A stretch of 64,000 nt of DNA. Origin: Methylotenera sp. GTDB lineage: Bacteria > Pseudomonadota > Gammaproteobacteria > Burkholderiales > Methylophilaceae. Below, piece by piece: positions 10,157 through 19,556 of the stretch (its first letter is position 1; each line of letters opens with the position of its first letter). The notes beneath the pieces are model-generated. The model ran no database searches and was not told the DNA's origin. It worked only from the letters and a program-made list of their open reading frames with translations. A program made the position numbers and the translations under genes. The stretch covers positions 310,001-374,000 of the forward strand of contig JABFQV010000002.1 of the NCBI GenBank assembly GCA_013141495.1, written 5' to 3'.

Positions 10157-12397
10157 CTATTTTTGATCGGCTTTAGGCCGCCACAACTTGAGTAGCAAGG
10201 CATTAGAAACTACACTAAAACTGCTCAACGCCATTGCAGCCCCTGCGACCACTGGGCTTAAGAGCCCGAATGCGGCAAGCGGAATACCCACTGCGTTATA
10301 AACAAAAGCCCAAAATAAGTTTTGCCTGATTTTGTGATAGGTGTGCTGTGAAATCTCAATCGCTTGCGCCACCAGCGCCGGGTCGCCACGCATTAAAGTA
10401 ATGCCAGAGGTATGCATAGCCACATCGGTACCGCTAGACATAGCAATACCCACATCTGCCGCCGCTAGCGCCGGCGCATCATTCAGGCCATCGCCCACCA
10501 TCGCCACTAGGCCGCCATTAAGTTTAAGTTTGGCCACCATTTTAGCTTTTTCATCCGGCAATACCTGAGCATAAAATTCTGAAATACCTAGCTGACGTGC
10601 AACATTAGAAGCGCTACCCTGATTATCACCTGAGATCAATACTGTTTTAATACCCTGCTGCTCCAAACCTGCAATCGCATCCGCTGATGTGGCTTTAATA
10701 CTGTCTCCAAAAGCCAATAATCCAACTAACTTAGGGGCAAAATTTGGCATTGAACTCGCCTGTGCAAACCATGAAACACTATGACCTTCAGCCTCTAATG
10801 TCGCCGCACGTGCTTTAAATTTAGATAAATTAACCCTTAACTCTTCCATCATGCGGGTATTGCCAAGATACAGTTTCTGGCCATCCACCACACCGGTAAT
10901 ACCTTTACCCGCAATGACCTGCACATTATGGCTTGGTAGCAATGAGAGTGCTTTAGCCTGAGCTGCATCCTTAACAGCCTTGGCTAGAGGATGCTCACTG
11001 CCAAATTGTAAACTAGCCGCCAATACCAATAAATTAGCCTCATCTCCAACTGCGGATTCCAATGCAACGAGCTTTGGATGGCCTTCAGTTAAGGTGCCGG
11101 TTTTATCGAAAGCCACGGTTTTAACCGCATGTGCAAGTTCCAACGCTTCGGCATCTTTTATTAAAATGCCATGCTTGGCAGCGACTCCGGTACCCACCAT
11201 AATCGCGGTAGGCGTAGCTAAACCGAGTGCGCACGGACATGCAATCACCAGCACAGCCACTGCGTTAAGAATCGCCACTTGCCAATCACCACCGAGCAAA
11301 CCCCACGCCAATAGCGTTAGCAGTGCAATGACAATCACCACGGGGACAAAAACTGCACTGACCTTATCCACCAAGCGCTGAATCGGCGCTTTTTTCGCTT
11401 GGGCAGATTCAACAAGGCGTACGATACGTGCCAACACTGACTCAGCACCAATAGCAGTAGTGGTCACATACAACAAACCTTCGCCATTCACAGCACCACC
11501 TGTGACCATATCGCCGTTTTTTTTTGCTACAGGTAAGCTTTCACCCGTAATTAAAGATTCATCTACCTGACTCTCCCCTTGCGTAATGCGGCCATCCACA
11601 GCAATGCGCTCCCCTGGGCGAATCACGACCACATCGCCTACCTTAACGCTCGCAATAGCAACTTGCCGTTCCTGTCCGTTCTGAATCACACTGGCTTTAT
11701 CTGGACGCAGGGCATTAAGCGCACGAATAGCCTCCGTAGTTTGTGCTTTGGCGCGAGATTCCAGCCATTTGCCAAGCAATACCAATGTAATGACAATAGT
11801 CGATGATTCAAAATACAAATGATGTGCCCCCGCGTGTGATGGGCTGAGTAACAGATACACACTCAGGCCATAAGCTGCTGAAGTGCCTAACGCTACGAGT
11901 AAATCCATATTGCCAGTACCCGCTTTAAGAGCACTCCAACCCGCTTTGTAAAAGCGTGCGCCTAGCCAGAACTGCACCGGCGTTGCCAATGCCCATTGAA
12001 GCCATCCTGAAAGCTGACCTTGCCAAGCGATCCAACCTTGTCCAAACAGCCACTCAGCAATCATTGCCATCATTAAAGGTAATGATAAAAGCGTCGATAG
12101 CGCTATTGGCCACCAACTGTATGCATGATATTTAGTTTCACTAATATAATCAGCTTCTGCATTTTCCGAATTTAGCGCATGCGCTTGATAGCCGGCAGCA
12201 ACAACTGACTCAACCAACTTGTCAACAGTCACCTCACTGGCCGAGCCTTTTACTTTAGCTGTCTCCATCGCTAGATTGACCTCAGCCGTGACCACGCCTG
12301 ATACTTTAGACAACGCCTTTTCTACACGACCTGCGCACGATGCGCAGGTCATGCCTTCTATGGCTAGCGTCCATTCGTTATCGGCTTGATTTTTCAT
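10157..12397 (-). CDS. copA: Copper-exporting P1B-type ATPase CopA
   Basis: 746 residues. It has one N-terminal HMA domain with the metal motif GMTCASC (Cys18 and Cys21), eight predicted membrane segments, the actuator loop ITGESLPV, and the transmembrane copper motif CPC (Cys387, Cys389). The phosphorylated Asp431 lies in DKTGTLTEG, followed by HP and GDGLND motifs. It exports Cu(I) to the periplasm. It is convergent with mshN and divergent from the DUF808 gene. I see no CueR-type palindrome in the 88-bp divergent gap. It could also serve the cbb3 oxidase, since no separate ccoI is present in the window. Confidence 0.95.
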   Translation of the reverse strand: MKNQADNEWTLAIEGMTCASCAGRVEKALSKVSGVVTAEVNLAMETAKVKGSASEVTVDKLVESVVAAGYQAHALNSENAEADYISETKYHAYSWWPIALSTLLSLPLMMAMIAEWLFGQGWIAWQGQLSGWLQWALATPVQFWLGARFYKAGWSALKAGTGNMDLLVALGTSAAYGLSVYLLLSPSHAGAHHLYFESSTIVITLVLLGKWLESRAKAQTTEAIRALNALRPDKASVIQNGQERQVAIASVKVGDVVVIRPGERIAVDGRITQGESQVDESLITGESLPVAKKNGDMVTGGAVNGEGLLYVTTTAIGAESVLARIVRLVESAQAKKAPIQRLVDKVSAVFVPVVIVIALLTLLAWGLLGGDWQVAILNAVAVLVIACPCALGLATPTAIMVGTGVAAKHGILIKDAEALELAHAVKTVAFDKTGTLTEGHPKLVALESAVGDEANLLVLAASLQFGSEHPLAKAVKDAAQAKALSLLPSHNVQVIAGKGITGVVDGQKLYLGNTRMMEELRVNLSKFKARAATLEAEGHSVSWFAQASSMPNFAPKLVGLLAFGDSIKATSADAIAGLEQQGIKTVLISGDNQGSASNVARQLGISEFYAQVLPDEKAKMVAKLKLNGGLVAMVGDGLNDAPALAAADVGIAMSSGTDVAMHTSGITLMRGDPALVAQAIEISQHTYHKIRQNLFWAFVYNAVGIPLAAFGLLSPVVAGAAMALSSFSVVSNALLLKLWRPKADQK

Positions 12398-12485
12398 AAA
12401 GTTTTAACATTTAGGTGATAATTTACACATCATTCATTATAATCCGCCAAAGCAATATTAAGCTTAACTTTAGGAACCCTTCACT

Positions 12486-13418
12486 ATGGCCGGCGGCAGT
12501 CTTTTAACACTTATTGATGACATTGCAACGATTTTAGATGACGTGTCTGTGATGACTAAAGTCGCCGCAAAAAAAACGGCTGGCGTGTTGGGTGATGATT
12601 TAGCACTCAATGCGCAACAAGTCAGCGGCGTCAATGCAGACCGTGAGTTACCGGTAATTTGGGCCGTGGCAAAAGGCTCCATGCTCAACAAAGTTATTTT
12701 AGTGCCCACGGCACTTGCCATTAGCGCGTTTGCAGCTTGGGCGGTTACACCACTACTAATGCTGGGCGGCTTGTTTTTATGCTTTGAAGGGGTTGAAAAA
12801 CTGTTTCATAAGTTCTTTCATCATGATGAAATCAACCCACTTGAGCCACAAAACTTAATAGGTCAAGATGAAAGTGGCACGATAGAAGCGTCTGAGCAAG
12901 AAAAAATCAAAGGTGCCATTCGTACCGACTTTGTCCTTTCAGCCGAAATCATTGTCATCACACTAGGCACGGTTGCAACGGCAGCATTTACGCAACAAGT
13001 CGCCGTTCTTGTTGGTATTGCCGTCATTATGACGGTAGGCGTGTATGGTTTTGTAGCAGGCATTGTTAAGCTGGATGACGGCGGACTTTACCTAGCAGAA
13101 AGCCAAGGCAAAACCTTCACTGCACAATTAAAACGAAAATTAGGCTTTGGTATTTTGGCTTTTGCGCCCCACATGATGAAAACCTTATCTGTGGTAGGCA
13201 CCGCCGCCATGTTTTTAGTAGGGGGCGCTATTCTCACTCACGGCATTCCTAGCGTGCACCATTGGATTGAACATGTAGCCAGCTCCATAGAGAATGGTTT
13301 TTTACAAACGATTACACCAACCCTACTCAATGGCCTATTTGGCATAATAGCGGGCTTAGTTGTACTGTTGACCATACTTCTTTTTAAACGCTTGTTGTCA
13401 CTTAACAAACCTGCTTAA
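12486..13418 (+). CDS. DUF808 membrane protein (YedI-like)
   Basis: 310 residues. The N-terminus with [19 protein letters not shown], the motif [14 protein letters not shown] and the later [14 protein letters not shown] identify the DUF808/YedI family of multi-pass inner-membrane proteins of unknown function. About seven hydrophobic segments are visible. The start has AGGAA seven bases upstream. Divergent from copA. No function is proposed. Confidence 0.88.
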   Translation: MAGGSLLTLIDDIATILDDVSVMTKVAAKKTAGVLGDDLALNAQQVSGVNADRELPVIWAVAKGSMLNKVILVPTALAISAFAAWAVTPLLMLGGLFLCFEGVEKLFHKFFHHDEINPLEPQNLIGQDESGTIEASEQEKIKGAIRTDFVLSAEIIVITLGTVATAAFTQQVAVLVGIAVIMTVGVYGFVAGIVKLDDGGLYLAESQGKTFTAQLKRKLGFGILAFAPHMMKTLSVVGTAAMFLVGGAILTHGIPSVHHWIEHVASSIENGFLQTITPTLLNGLFGIIAGLVVLLTILLFKRLLSLNKPA

Positions 13419-13453
13419 GCCATTGCTTACGAATACCTAAGAATAAAAAACAG

Positions 13454-13711
13454 ATGAACACGACAGATTTAATCGGCTACTTTTCAGCATTTTTAACAAC
13501 GCTCGCCTTTGTACCGCAGGCACATCACTCCTGGAAAACGCGCGACTTATCTGGCGTTTCACTCCCCATGTACAGCCTATTTAGCTTAGGGGTACTAGGC
13601 TGGTTGGCCTATGGCGTAATGATCAGCAGTTGGCCCATTATTGTAGCCAACTGCATCACGCTGGTTTTAGCCTGCGTGGTGCTTTATCTAAAAATCAAAC
13701 ATAAAGCGTAA
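13454..13711 (+). CDS. SemiSWEET-type small sugar transporter
   Basis: 85 residues with three membrane segments. The PQ-loop motif (AFLTTLAFVPQAHHSWKTRD) and the SGVSLPMY turn are characteristic of bacterial SemiSWEET/MtN3 proteins, which work as dimers to pass small sugars or similar solutes down a gradient. It follows the DUF808 gene at 35 bp and is convergent with the esterase (2-bp gap). Substrate unknown. Confidence 0.85.
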   Translation: MNTTDLIGYFSAFLTTLAFVPQAHHSWKTRDLSGVSLPMYSLFSLGVLGWLAYGVMISSWPIIVANCITLVLACVVLYLKIKHKA

Positions 13712-13713
13712 AC

Positions 13714-14361
13714 TCAATTACTTGTTAAAAACCCAAGCTTAACCAAAGCGTTACGTAACTGACTTTCAACAATACGATAGCCTTCGGCGTTGGGGTGTAT
13801 CGGGTCGGCTTTTAAACTATTTTTAGCCAACACCTCAGAAAACACATCCGCGACTAGTGGCGCACCTGTTTCTTGCGCTATTTCTTCATATAAGGGATGG
13901 TCAGAAAGGTTACCGAAAGCCGCACCTACCGGGCTAAATTTTGGAATGGCAAGCAAAACCGTTTGAATGTTCTTAGCTTTAGCTTGCGTTAATATCGCCT
14001 TGATATTATTAACGGTTTCTGTTTCTGCTACATGCTTAAGAAAATCATTGCCGCCTAATTCTACAATCAGCAAGTCGATTTTTTGCTCACCTGCATCATG
14101 CTCTGCCAATAACTCTGGTAATCGCGCCAACCCATTCGCCGAAGTGTTACCCGGTACACCCGCATTGATCACATTCCAACGCGTATTAGCGGCTAAAATA
14201 CTGGCATAATCCTCGCCTCGACCAGCACCCGTGCCATAAGTTAGGCTGTCGCCTAAAATCACCACAGAGGCATTAGCCGGTAACGCCGTGTATTGCTGTG
14301 TACTGCCGCAACCTGCAGCAGCAATAAACACCCAAACTACAATAAATAATCTATTTAACAT
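13714..14361 (-). CDS. SGNH/GDSL arylesterase lipoprotein
   Basis: 215 residues. The signal sequence has a lipobox-like Cys18 (IAAAGC). The four SGNH blocks are visible: VILGDSLTYG (block I, nucleophile Ser), NAGVPGNTS (II), ELGGNDFL (III) and DPIHPNAEGY (V, Asp and His). This is the TesA/arylesterase type, acting on esters or acyl groups in the periplasm. The start overlaps the quinoprotein stop as TAATG, so the two genes are translationally coupled and may work on related substrates (inference). Confidence 0.87.
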   Translation of the reverse strand: MLNRLFIVVWVFIAAAGCGSTQQYTALPANASVVILGDSLTYGTGAGRGEDYASILAANTRWNVINAGVPGNTSANGLARLPELLAEHDAGEQKIDLLIVELGGNDFLKHVAETETVNNIKAILTQAKAKNIQTVLLAIPKFSPVGAAFGNLSDHPLYEEIAQETGAPLVADVFSEVLAKNSLKADPIHPNAEGYRIVESQLRNALVKLGFLTSN

Positions 14362-16169
14362 TATTTTCCTAAGGCATAGACCAGAACATTATCCCCTGTA
14401 GGGAAGCCGAAAATAGCATTACCACCTGCAACCACCGCTATATATTGCACGCCATCAATTTCATAGCTAATCGGAGGTGCATTCACACCGGCATCCACTT
14501 TTGCTTGCCATAATAAATCACCGGTGTTGCTATTGTAAGCATTGAGATTACCATCGCCCTCACCCATAAACACCAAACCGCCGCGTGTGGCAAGCACACC
14601 GCCCATCAGCGGTTGTTCTGTTTTTACTTGCCAGCGCATTTTACCGGTTGTTAAGTTGATGGCGGATAACACCCCCCAGCGCGGATCTTTGGTTGGCTCA
14701 GACGATGCATAGCGAATTGCAGGCAAGCCATTTTTAGCAGGTTCTTCTACCAGCGTATATTTAATGGGCGCATGTATGCCTGCAACAAAGCTGGTTTGAT
14801 TTTGTTCGTCCAATGCGCTCGGGCTCCAGTTTGACCCGCCCAAAATACCAGGGTACAACACCGTGCCTTCTGTTGTCGCTTTAGCAAATAAGTTCTTTTG
14901 CGGCACAAACGCGTCTGACTTCATGATTAACCGGCCTGTTGCACGGTCGTTAACATAGTACCAGCCGGTTTTACCGGCTTGACCCACTGCAGCAATTTTT
15001 TTGCCATCTTTCACATAATCAAACAGCACTGGCGGGCTAGCTAAATCATAACCCCAAACGTCATGCGGCACTTGCTGATAATGCCATTTTATTTTGCCGG
15101 TTTCTGTATCTAGTGCCACTAATGACACTGTATATAAATTATCCCCCGGGCGCGAAATGTCATTCATCTGTGGCGATGGGTTGCCCGTACCAAAAAACAA
15201 AGTATTCGTTTTAGGATCAATCGCTGGTGTACTCCAAGCCGAGCCGCCACCATAACGCCATGCGTCTTTATTATTATCTAAACTCGCTTTCTCGGCGACA
15301 ATATCTCGGTTAAGCGAAATACCATCAGAGGTAGTTTCTGCAAACACACCCTCCCACCCTTGCGCTGGGATGGTATCAAACTGCCAAACACGCTTGCCGC
15401 TTTTAACCTCAAAAGCCGCTAAAAATCCAGGGCGACCATAACGGCCATCCACACCTATCACCGCGCCCAACGGGGCATCCAACCTTGGCGTATCAACATG
15501 CAATCCATAACCAACACCTGTGACACCTACAATCACCTTGCCACGATAAACTACAGGTGCCATATTGATGCCGATACCGGTACCGCCGTATGACTCTTTT
15601 TGGCTTTTTGCATCCAACTTACTTAAGGAGCTGGTATTTTCCGTCAGTGCCGTGTCATCAGCTACGTCAATATCCCAAACCTTGGCACCCGTATTTGCAT
15701 CCAATGCAATCAATCTCGCATCTACCGTGCCAATAAATACCTTACCCTCACTTACGGCTACCCCCCTGCTCGCCGGACCGCAACACATTTTCCAATTAGC
15801 CCTGCGTTCATGCTTGTAGCGCCATAACTCTTGGCCTGTTTTAGCATTCAGCGCAACCACATGATTGTAGGGTAACGCCACAACCATTACACCATTAGTG
15901 ACAATGGGCGTGGCCTGAAAAGTTGCTGACACACCGCTCTTAAACTGCCAAGCCAGCGTCATATTTTTAACGTTTTGTGGGTTAATCTGCGTGAGTGGTG
16001 ACATGCGCTGATTGCTATAATCTCGTCCATAGTTAGGCCAATCATTATGCGTCAATGCCGCTGGCTGATGGGCGACGCCACCGCAAGCAACAATGCCGAG
16101 GCAACTGAGTAACAACAGCGTTTTGGCGCTCATGAACTTTAACAATTTAATTTGCAACGACTTAGGCAT
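14361..16169 (-). CDS. PQQ-type quinoprotein dehydrogenase-like lipoprotein
   Basis: 602 residues from ATG 16169, which has AAGGAAG upstream; an earlier ATG at 16211 lacks a ribosome site. The signal sequence ends IVACGG with a plausible lipobox. Eight-bladed propeller repeats are visible. The vicinal disulfide Cys129-Cys130 (KMCCGPASRG) and GTGNPSP (Asn330) are family features of methanol/ethanol-type quinoproteins. The stretch PHDVWGYD has Gly373 where I align the catalytic Asp of methanol dehydrogenase, while the +2 Asp375 (an extra lanthanide ligand in XoxF) is kept. The metal-ligand Glu region also looks altered. Substrate unknown; PQQ binding and activity are inferred. Confidence 0.8.
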   Translation of the reverse strand: MPKSLQIKLLKFMSAKTLLLLSCLGIVACGGVAHQPAALTHNDWPNYGRDYSNQRMSPLTQINPQNVKNMTLAWQFKSGVSATFQATPIVTNGVMVVALPYNHVVALNAKTGQELWRYKHERRANWKMCCGPASRGVAVSEGKVFIGTVDARLIALDANTGAKVWDIDVADDTALTENTSSLSKLDAKSQKESYGGTGIGINMAPVVYRGKVIVGVTGVGYGLHVDTPRLDAPLGAVIGVDGRYGRPGFLAAFEVKSGKRVWQFDTIPAQGWEGVFAETTSDGISLNRDIVAEKASLDNNKDAWRYGGGSAWSTPAIDPKTNTLFFGTGNPSPQMNDISRPGDNLYTVSLVALDTETGKIKWHYQQVPHDVWGYDLASPPVLFDYVKDGKKIAAVGQAGKTGWYYVNDRATGRLIMKSDAFVPQKNLFAKATTEGTVLYPGILGGSNWSPSALDEQNQTSFVAGIHAPIKYTLVEEPAKNGLPAIRYASSEPTKDPRWGVLSAINLTTGKMRWQVKTEQPLMGGVLATRGGLVFMGEGDGNLNAYNSNTGDLLWQAKVDAGVNAPPISYEIDGVQYIAVVAGGNAIFGFPTGDNVLVYALGK

Positions 16170-16308
16170 AACAATCTTCCTTCTGATTAAACTTAAATTG
16201 CCATTTAACATGACGCTATATTCAAGCTATACAGATTTGTATAGCTTATGCCAATTTACACAGTTACCAGTAAAAACTCATCAAGAATTTCATGATTTTA
16301 AGTTTTAA
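16132..16308 (-). promoter_or_regulatory. Quinoprotein promoter segment, copy A, with palindrome
   Basis: The sequence from the 5' end of the quinoprotein gene through its upstream region is repeated, with substitutions and small indels, at 19557-19735. It includes a perfect dyad: AAGCTATACA at 16224-16233 and TGTATAGCTT at 16238-16247, separated by GATT. The dyad is about 55 bp upstream of the chosen start codon, a plausible operator site. The matching dyad in copy B differs but stays palindromic. The binding protein is unknown. Confidence 0.65.
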
Positions 16309-16378
16309 AAGGGCGTATTGAGAACTTAGTTAGGCATTCACAGCTTTCTGTTGCGCAATTTCAAATTGCAAAAACGCG

Positions 16379-17872
16379 TCAGGCTTCGGCGGATTTTACT
16401 TGAGAAGATTGTTGCGAGTGTGTATATGCTTGAGGTGTCGAATTAGCAACATCTTCGCCAGAGTCCATTAAGGCCAATCGAGACAAAAAAACTGGATCAT
16501 TCGCTAAGTTTTTAGCAATTTGATCGCGGATAACCAGCGCTGGCGACTTCGTTACGCCAGCCAAATTCTCTGTTTTCAAAGTCTCTGATTGTGCAGCAAA
16601 GTTCGTCGGCTGTTGTGCTAGTGGGTCAGTATATAATCCGATTTTCTCGGTTTTTATCGGCGTTGTGTTATTGGCGTCGTATTCAGTTGCTGTTGCACGA
16701 CCTTTTCTATCAATATTAACCAATGTACGCTTGCCGTCTTTATCGTAGTAATCAATATCGATTTCGCGCGAGTTGCGGTAAACCGTAATGTGTTGCGTAC
16801 CGCCATCTTCGTGCTTCATCTCAAATTTGTCAGTCATGCTAATGTCGCCGCCGCTATTTGGCGCTTGCATAGCTTTCACAACAGGAGACTCACTTAGTTT
16901 AATAAACAGCTTGCGCGCCTCTGGGGTTAATTGCGCAAAGTCCTGATGCCCTTCTGGGATGCTATAACGACCAGCCTCACCAACTGCAAGTCCTTGTTGA
17001 CCGTTAAACATTGCACCCATGGTGTGATCTTTGCCCATGATAGCCGTTGCTACTGGTGTAGTATAACCACCAAGCATCAGCGCTGTTTTGATTGAAGCAG
17101 GCATTGACGAACCAGGCAACATGGTGGGTCCAGCCCCAACGTGACCGCTGATATACTGGTTTTGCATGAACTTGTCGTAATTATAAGTCGCAATATCGTT
17201 GGGGGTACGCACATCGTGCACTTGATGGTTGGCATCTTGATACTGTTTAAGTGCTGCCTTATAGCCACCTACATCTTTGAAGTAGTCACTGTTAATGGTG
17301 TCACTGGCAATCGGCAGACTGTTATAGACGTAGGCATCAAGATTGTTCTTGAGCGCAAAGCTCTGCGCCATACCGCCGCCTAGGCTGTGACCTGTGGCGG
17401 CGTAGTGATAGTCTTTATAGTCAGGATTTGCTTTGATGGCATCGTAAGCTTTTTGCGCTTTTTCTTGAATTTTGGCAAACTCACTCGCCCCAGCATTTGT
17501 AAAGTCCGACACCCAATTGCTCGTGGCATCAGAGCCTTTAAAGTCAATGGTGATTTGGTGGGTTTTGGTGTTAATCGACACCATAAACTGATTTTCTAGC
17601 TTGCCAGTTTTAGCGTTATGCTGAGTGTTCCAGCCTTCAGGGCTGCCTTTTGCAAGGGTTCCGTTGACATCTTGGTTGGCGACAATCCAACCTGAAGGCA
17701 AATGAATACCTAGCTTAGCAGGCTCCCAATGTTCGGGGTATGGAGCAATGTCATTGGCTTCTTCTACTTTTGACTGCGGATAAGCCCAAAATGCTAGCGC
17801 CATGCCTACACGCTCATCGAGCCTACTCAGTGGGTTGCGCGGGTCATTTGATTGATTGCTGGCGTCGGCCAT
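16379..17872 (-). CDS. Class 3-like lipase, putative antibacterial effector
   Basis: 497 residues, no signal peptide. The alpha/beta-hydrolase nucleophile elbow GHSLGGG is at 161-167 (Ser163). Candidate partners are Asp226 (RTPNDIATY) and His283 (KDHTMGAM). Residues 10-24 (NDPRNPLSRLDERVG) are an N-terminal motif that recurs in two remnants upstream. The C-terminal 190 residues are hydrophilic and unassigned. The start has AGGAG five bases upstream and lies 8 bp after a lipoprotein gene. Lipase plus adjacent periplasmic lipoprotein with no signal peptide on the lipase resembles phospholipase effector-immunity pairs of type VI or type IV killing systems. Lipase family is seen directly; effector role is inferred, and no secretion genes are in the window. 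Confidence 0.72.
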   Translation of the reverse strand: MADASNQSNDPRNPLSRLDERVGMALAFWAYPQSKVEEANDIAPYPEHWEPAKLGIHLPSGWIVANQDVNGTLAKGSPEGWNTQHNAKTGKLENQFMVSINTKTHQITIDFKGSDATSNWVSDFTNAGASEFAKIQEKAQKAYDAIKANPDYKDYHYAATGHSLGGGMAQSFALKNNLDAYVYNSLPIASDTINSDYFKDVGGYKAALKQYQDANHQVHDVRTPNDIATYNYDKFMQNQYISGHVGAGPTMLPGSSMPASIKTALMLGGYTTPVATAIMGKDHTMGAMFNGQQGLAVGEAGRYSIPEGHQDFAQLTPEARKLFIKLSESPVVKAMQAPNSGGDISMTDKFEMKHEDGGTQHITVYRNSREIDIDYYDKDGKRTLVNIDRKGRATATEYDANNTTPIKTEKIGLYTDPLAQQPTNFAAQSETLKTENLAGVTKSPALVIRDQIAKNLANDPVFLSRLALMDSGEDVANSTPQAYTHSQQSSQVKSAEA

Positions 17873-17880
17873 ACCAACTC

Positions 17881-18567
17881 CTATTTATTGTATGGTGTGT
17901 CAAACAGCTCATTTTTGTGGTTACAATTGCTGTCTATGTCTTCCCAAAGCTTGTAGCGCTCAGGGTCTTTAGCAATTAGTAGCGACCATTCCCCATTTTT
18001 ATCCTTAATGAGGCTGTGTCGACCATCTCGAAACATTGGCCAAATCTTGCCTGAAATCGAATAGTAGTCCACTTGCGGAAGCGCTTCACTAAGTATCCCA
18101 TCACCCACAACTAGTCGTCGCGCATAGCATTGTTGTTGCAATAAAGGCAGTAATTTAGCTAAACCTGACTCCCAAGCTTTGAGGTTCTCGCGAGGACCCA
18201 CACCTTCATTCAGGTGACCAGGCAGAGGTTCGCTAGTCGCCTCCTGCAGCGCCAGCAAAATCTTAGCGTCCATTGAGCCTTTTGCCGCGGCTTTCTCAAA
18301 TAAAGCAGTAATTTCTTTAGTATCTTTTACGTCTTTTATCCAGCCGTCGGAGTTGCCTAGTGCGTAAAAGTAATCCCCCAGCGGGTCTCCTTTGTCTTGC
18401 AACGCTTTGATGTGTTGTTTAAAAATGGCGATATGTTGCGTATAGGCTTTTTTTCTATCGGCATTTTCTAGCTCGGTAGCCACATAAGCACCCGTCATGC
18501 AGGCAGATAACAGCACCGTAACCAGTAAGATTAAACCAGTGATAATCAATGATCGTAGAGATAACAT
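17881..18567 (-). CDS. Immunity-like lipoprotein 1
   Basis: 228 residues from ATG 18567, chosen because it opens a signal peptide with lipobox LLSAC (Cys23). Upstream in-frame sequence to 18651 is the lipase remnant read in another frame. The protein would be exported and lipidated. A Sel1-like segment (about 87-110, FEKAAAKGSMDAKILLAL) is visible. Residues 1-110 match lipoprotein 2 at all but two positions (83 and 102). The C-terminal half is clearly homologous but diverged. It sits directly before the intact lipase (8-bp gap), the usual place for a cognate immunity protein. Function inferred from context. Confidence 0.7.
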   Translation of the reverse strand: MLSLRSLIITGLILLVTVLLSACMTGAYVATELENADRKKAYTQHIAIFKQHIKALQDKGDPLGDYFYALGNSDGWIKDVKDTKEITALFEKAAAKGSMDAKILLALQEATSEPLPGHLNEGVGPRENLKAWESGLAKLLPLLQQQCYARRLVVGDGILSEALPQVDYYSISGKIWPMFRDGRHSLIKDKNGEWSLLIAKDPERYKLWEDIDSNCNHKNELFDTPYNK

Positions 18568-18634
18568 GCGATTTCCAAGTGTTAATTTAGGGTGATTGTA
18601 TATTGGGTTCAGGGAAACGCTCAGAAGATAGATG

Positions 18635-18709
18635 CATACCCACCTGCTCATCCAGTTTACTTAGCGGGTTGCGTGAGTCTATTGGTTTGCCGCTATCACT
18701 TTCAGCGAT
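18635..18709 (-). pseudogene. Lipase 5' remnant 1, start codon ATC
   Basis: Read on the minus strand, these 25 codons include DSRNPLSKLDEQVGM, homologous to lipase residues 10-24. AGGAG is preserved upstream, overlapping the stop of lipoprotein 2 in the same layout as the intact lipase, but the first codon is ATC instead of ATG. After Met the frame runs into unrelated codons and stops just before lipoprotein 1. It is best explained as the stump of a second lipase gene lost by deletion. Confidence 0.75.
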
Positions 18710-18718
18710 GGTTTGCTC

Positions 18719-19396
18719 CTAGTCGCGGTATAAGGTATCTAGCCATACATCTGGTGGAAACTTGCAGTTATTGTCTATGTCTTCCCATATTTTCTGGCGT
18801 TCTGGGTTTTTTGGAACCTTGAGCACCCATTCTCCTTGATTGCTCTGCGTATGATGACCATCGCGAAACGTTGGCCAAATCTCACCAGCAATAGAATAAT
18901 AGCCCTCTTGCGGGCGAGGATCGAAGAGGTCTCCCGTCGTTAGCCGTCGTGCATAGCACTGTTCCTGCAACAAGGGTAGCAATTTAGCCAAGCCAGATTC
19001 CCAAGCCGCGATATTTCCTCTAGGACTTTTTAAATAATCCAACCTTCCTGGCTTAGGGTCGCTACTGGCCTCCTGCAACGCCAATAAAATATTGGCATCC
19101 ATAGAGCCTTTTGCTGCGGCTTTCTCAAATAAAGCAGTAATTTCTTTAGGATCTTTTACGTCTTTTATCCAGCCGTCGGAGTTGCCTAGTGCGTAAAAGT
19201 AATCCCCCAGCGGGTCTCCTTTGTCTTGCAACGCTTTGATGTGTTGTTTAAAAATGGCGATATGTTGCGTATAGGCTTTTTTTCTATCGGCATTTTCTAG
19301 CTCGGTAGCCACATAAGCACCCGTCATGCAGGCAGATAACAGCACCGTAACCAGTAAGATTAAACCAGTGATAATCAATGATCGTAGGGATAACAT
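18719..19396 (-). CDS. Immunity-like lipoprotein 2 (orphan)
   Basis: 225 residues from ATG 19396, lipobox LLSAC (Cys23). It is nearly identical to lipoprotein 1 through residue 110, then diverged in sequence while keeping landmarks such as AWESGLAKLLPLL, QCYARRL, YYSI and WEDID. Its downstream partner is only the dead 75-bp lipase remnant, so it looks like an orphan immunity gene. It may protect against a lipase variant made by relatives (inference). Confidence 0.7.
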   Translation of the reverse strand: MLSLRSLIITGLILLVTVLLSACMTGAYVATELENADRKKAYTQHIAIFKQHIKALQDKGDPLGDYFYALGNSDGWIKDVKDPKEITALFEKAAAKGSMDANILLALQEASSDPKPGRLDYLKSPRGNIAAWESGLAKLLPLLQEQCYARRLTTGDLFDPRPQEGYYSIAGEIWPTFRDGHHTQSNQGEWVLKVPKNPERQKIWEDIDNNCKFPPDVWLDTLYRD

Positions 19397-19469
19397 GCGA
19401 TTTCCAAGCGTTAATTTAGGGTGATTGTATATTGATATTGGGTTCAGGGAAACGCTCAGAAGATAGATG

Positions 19470-19544
19470 CATACCCACCTGCTCATCCAGTTTACTTAGC
19501 GGGTTGCGTGTGTCTATTGGTTTGCCGCTATCACTTTCAGCGAT
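19470..19544 (-). pseudogene. Lipase 5' remnant 2, start codon ATC
   Basis: Second copy of the 25-codon lipase N-terminus (DTRNPLSKLDEQVGM), again with ATC where the start should be. Here the AGGAG site is gone: the sequence upstream of ATC joins directly to the 5' end of a quinoprotein remnant at about 19550. It differs from remnant 1 by very few bases, so the two arose by a recent tandem duplication that also copied the 5' half of the lipoprotein gene. Confidence 0.72.
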
Positions 19545-19556
19545 GGTTTAGTGTTA

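Noticed and set aside
16224-16247. Palindrome resembling a LuxR-type quorum-sensing box (CTATACAGATTTGTATAG)
   Set aside because: The CT...AG spacing is 14 bases rather than the 12 typical of lux boxes, and no luxR/luxI gene is in the window. Kept only as an operator of unknown factor.
18568-18651. Longer start for lipoprotein 1 (MSRWVCIYLLS...), with the equivalent extension at 19397-19486
   Set aside because: The extension is the lipase remnant read in another frame, and the ATG at 18567 (and at 19396) opens a proper lipoprotein signal.
16379-19486. Assigning the lipase to a type VI secretion system
   Set aside because: No tss, vgrG, PAAR or adaptor gene in the window, and no known C-terminal secretion domain recognised; only the effector-immunity layout is supported.
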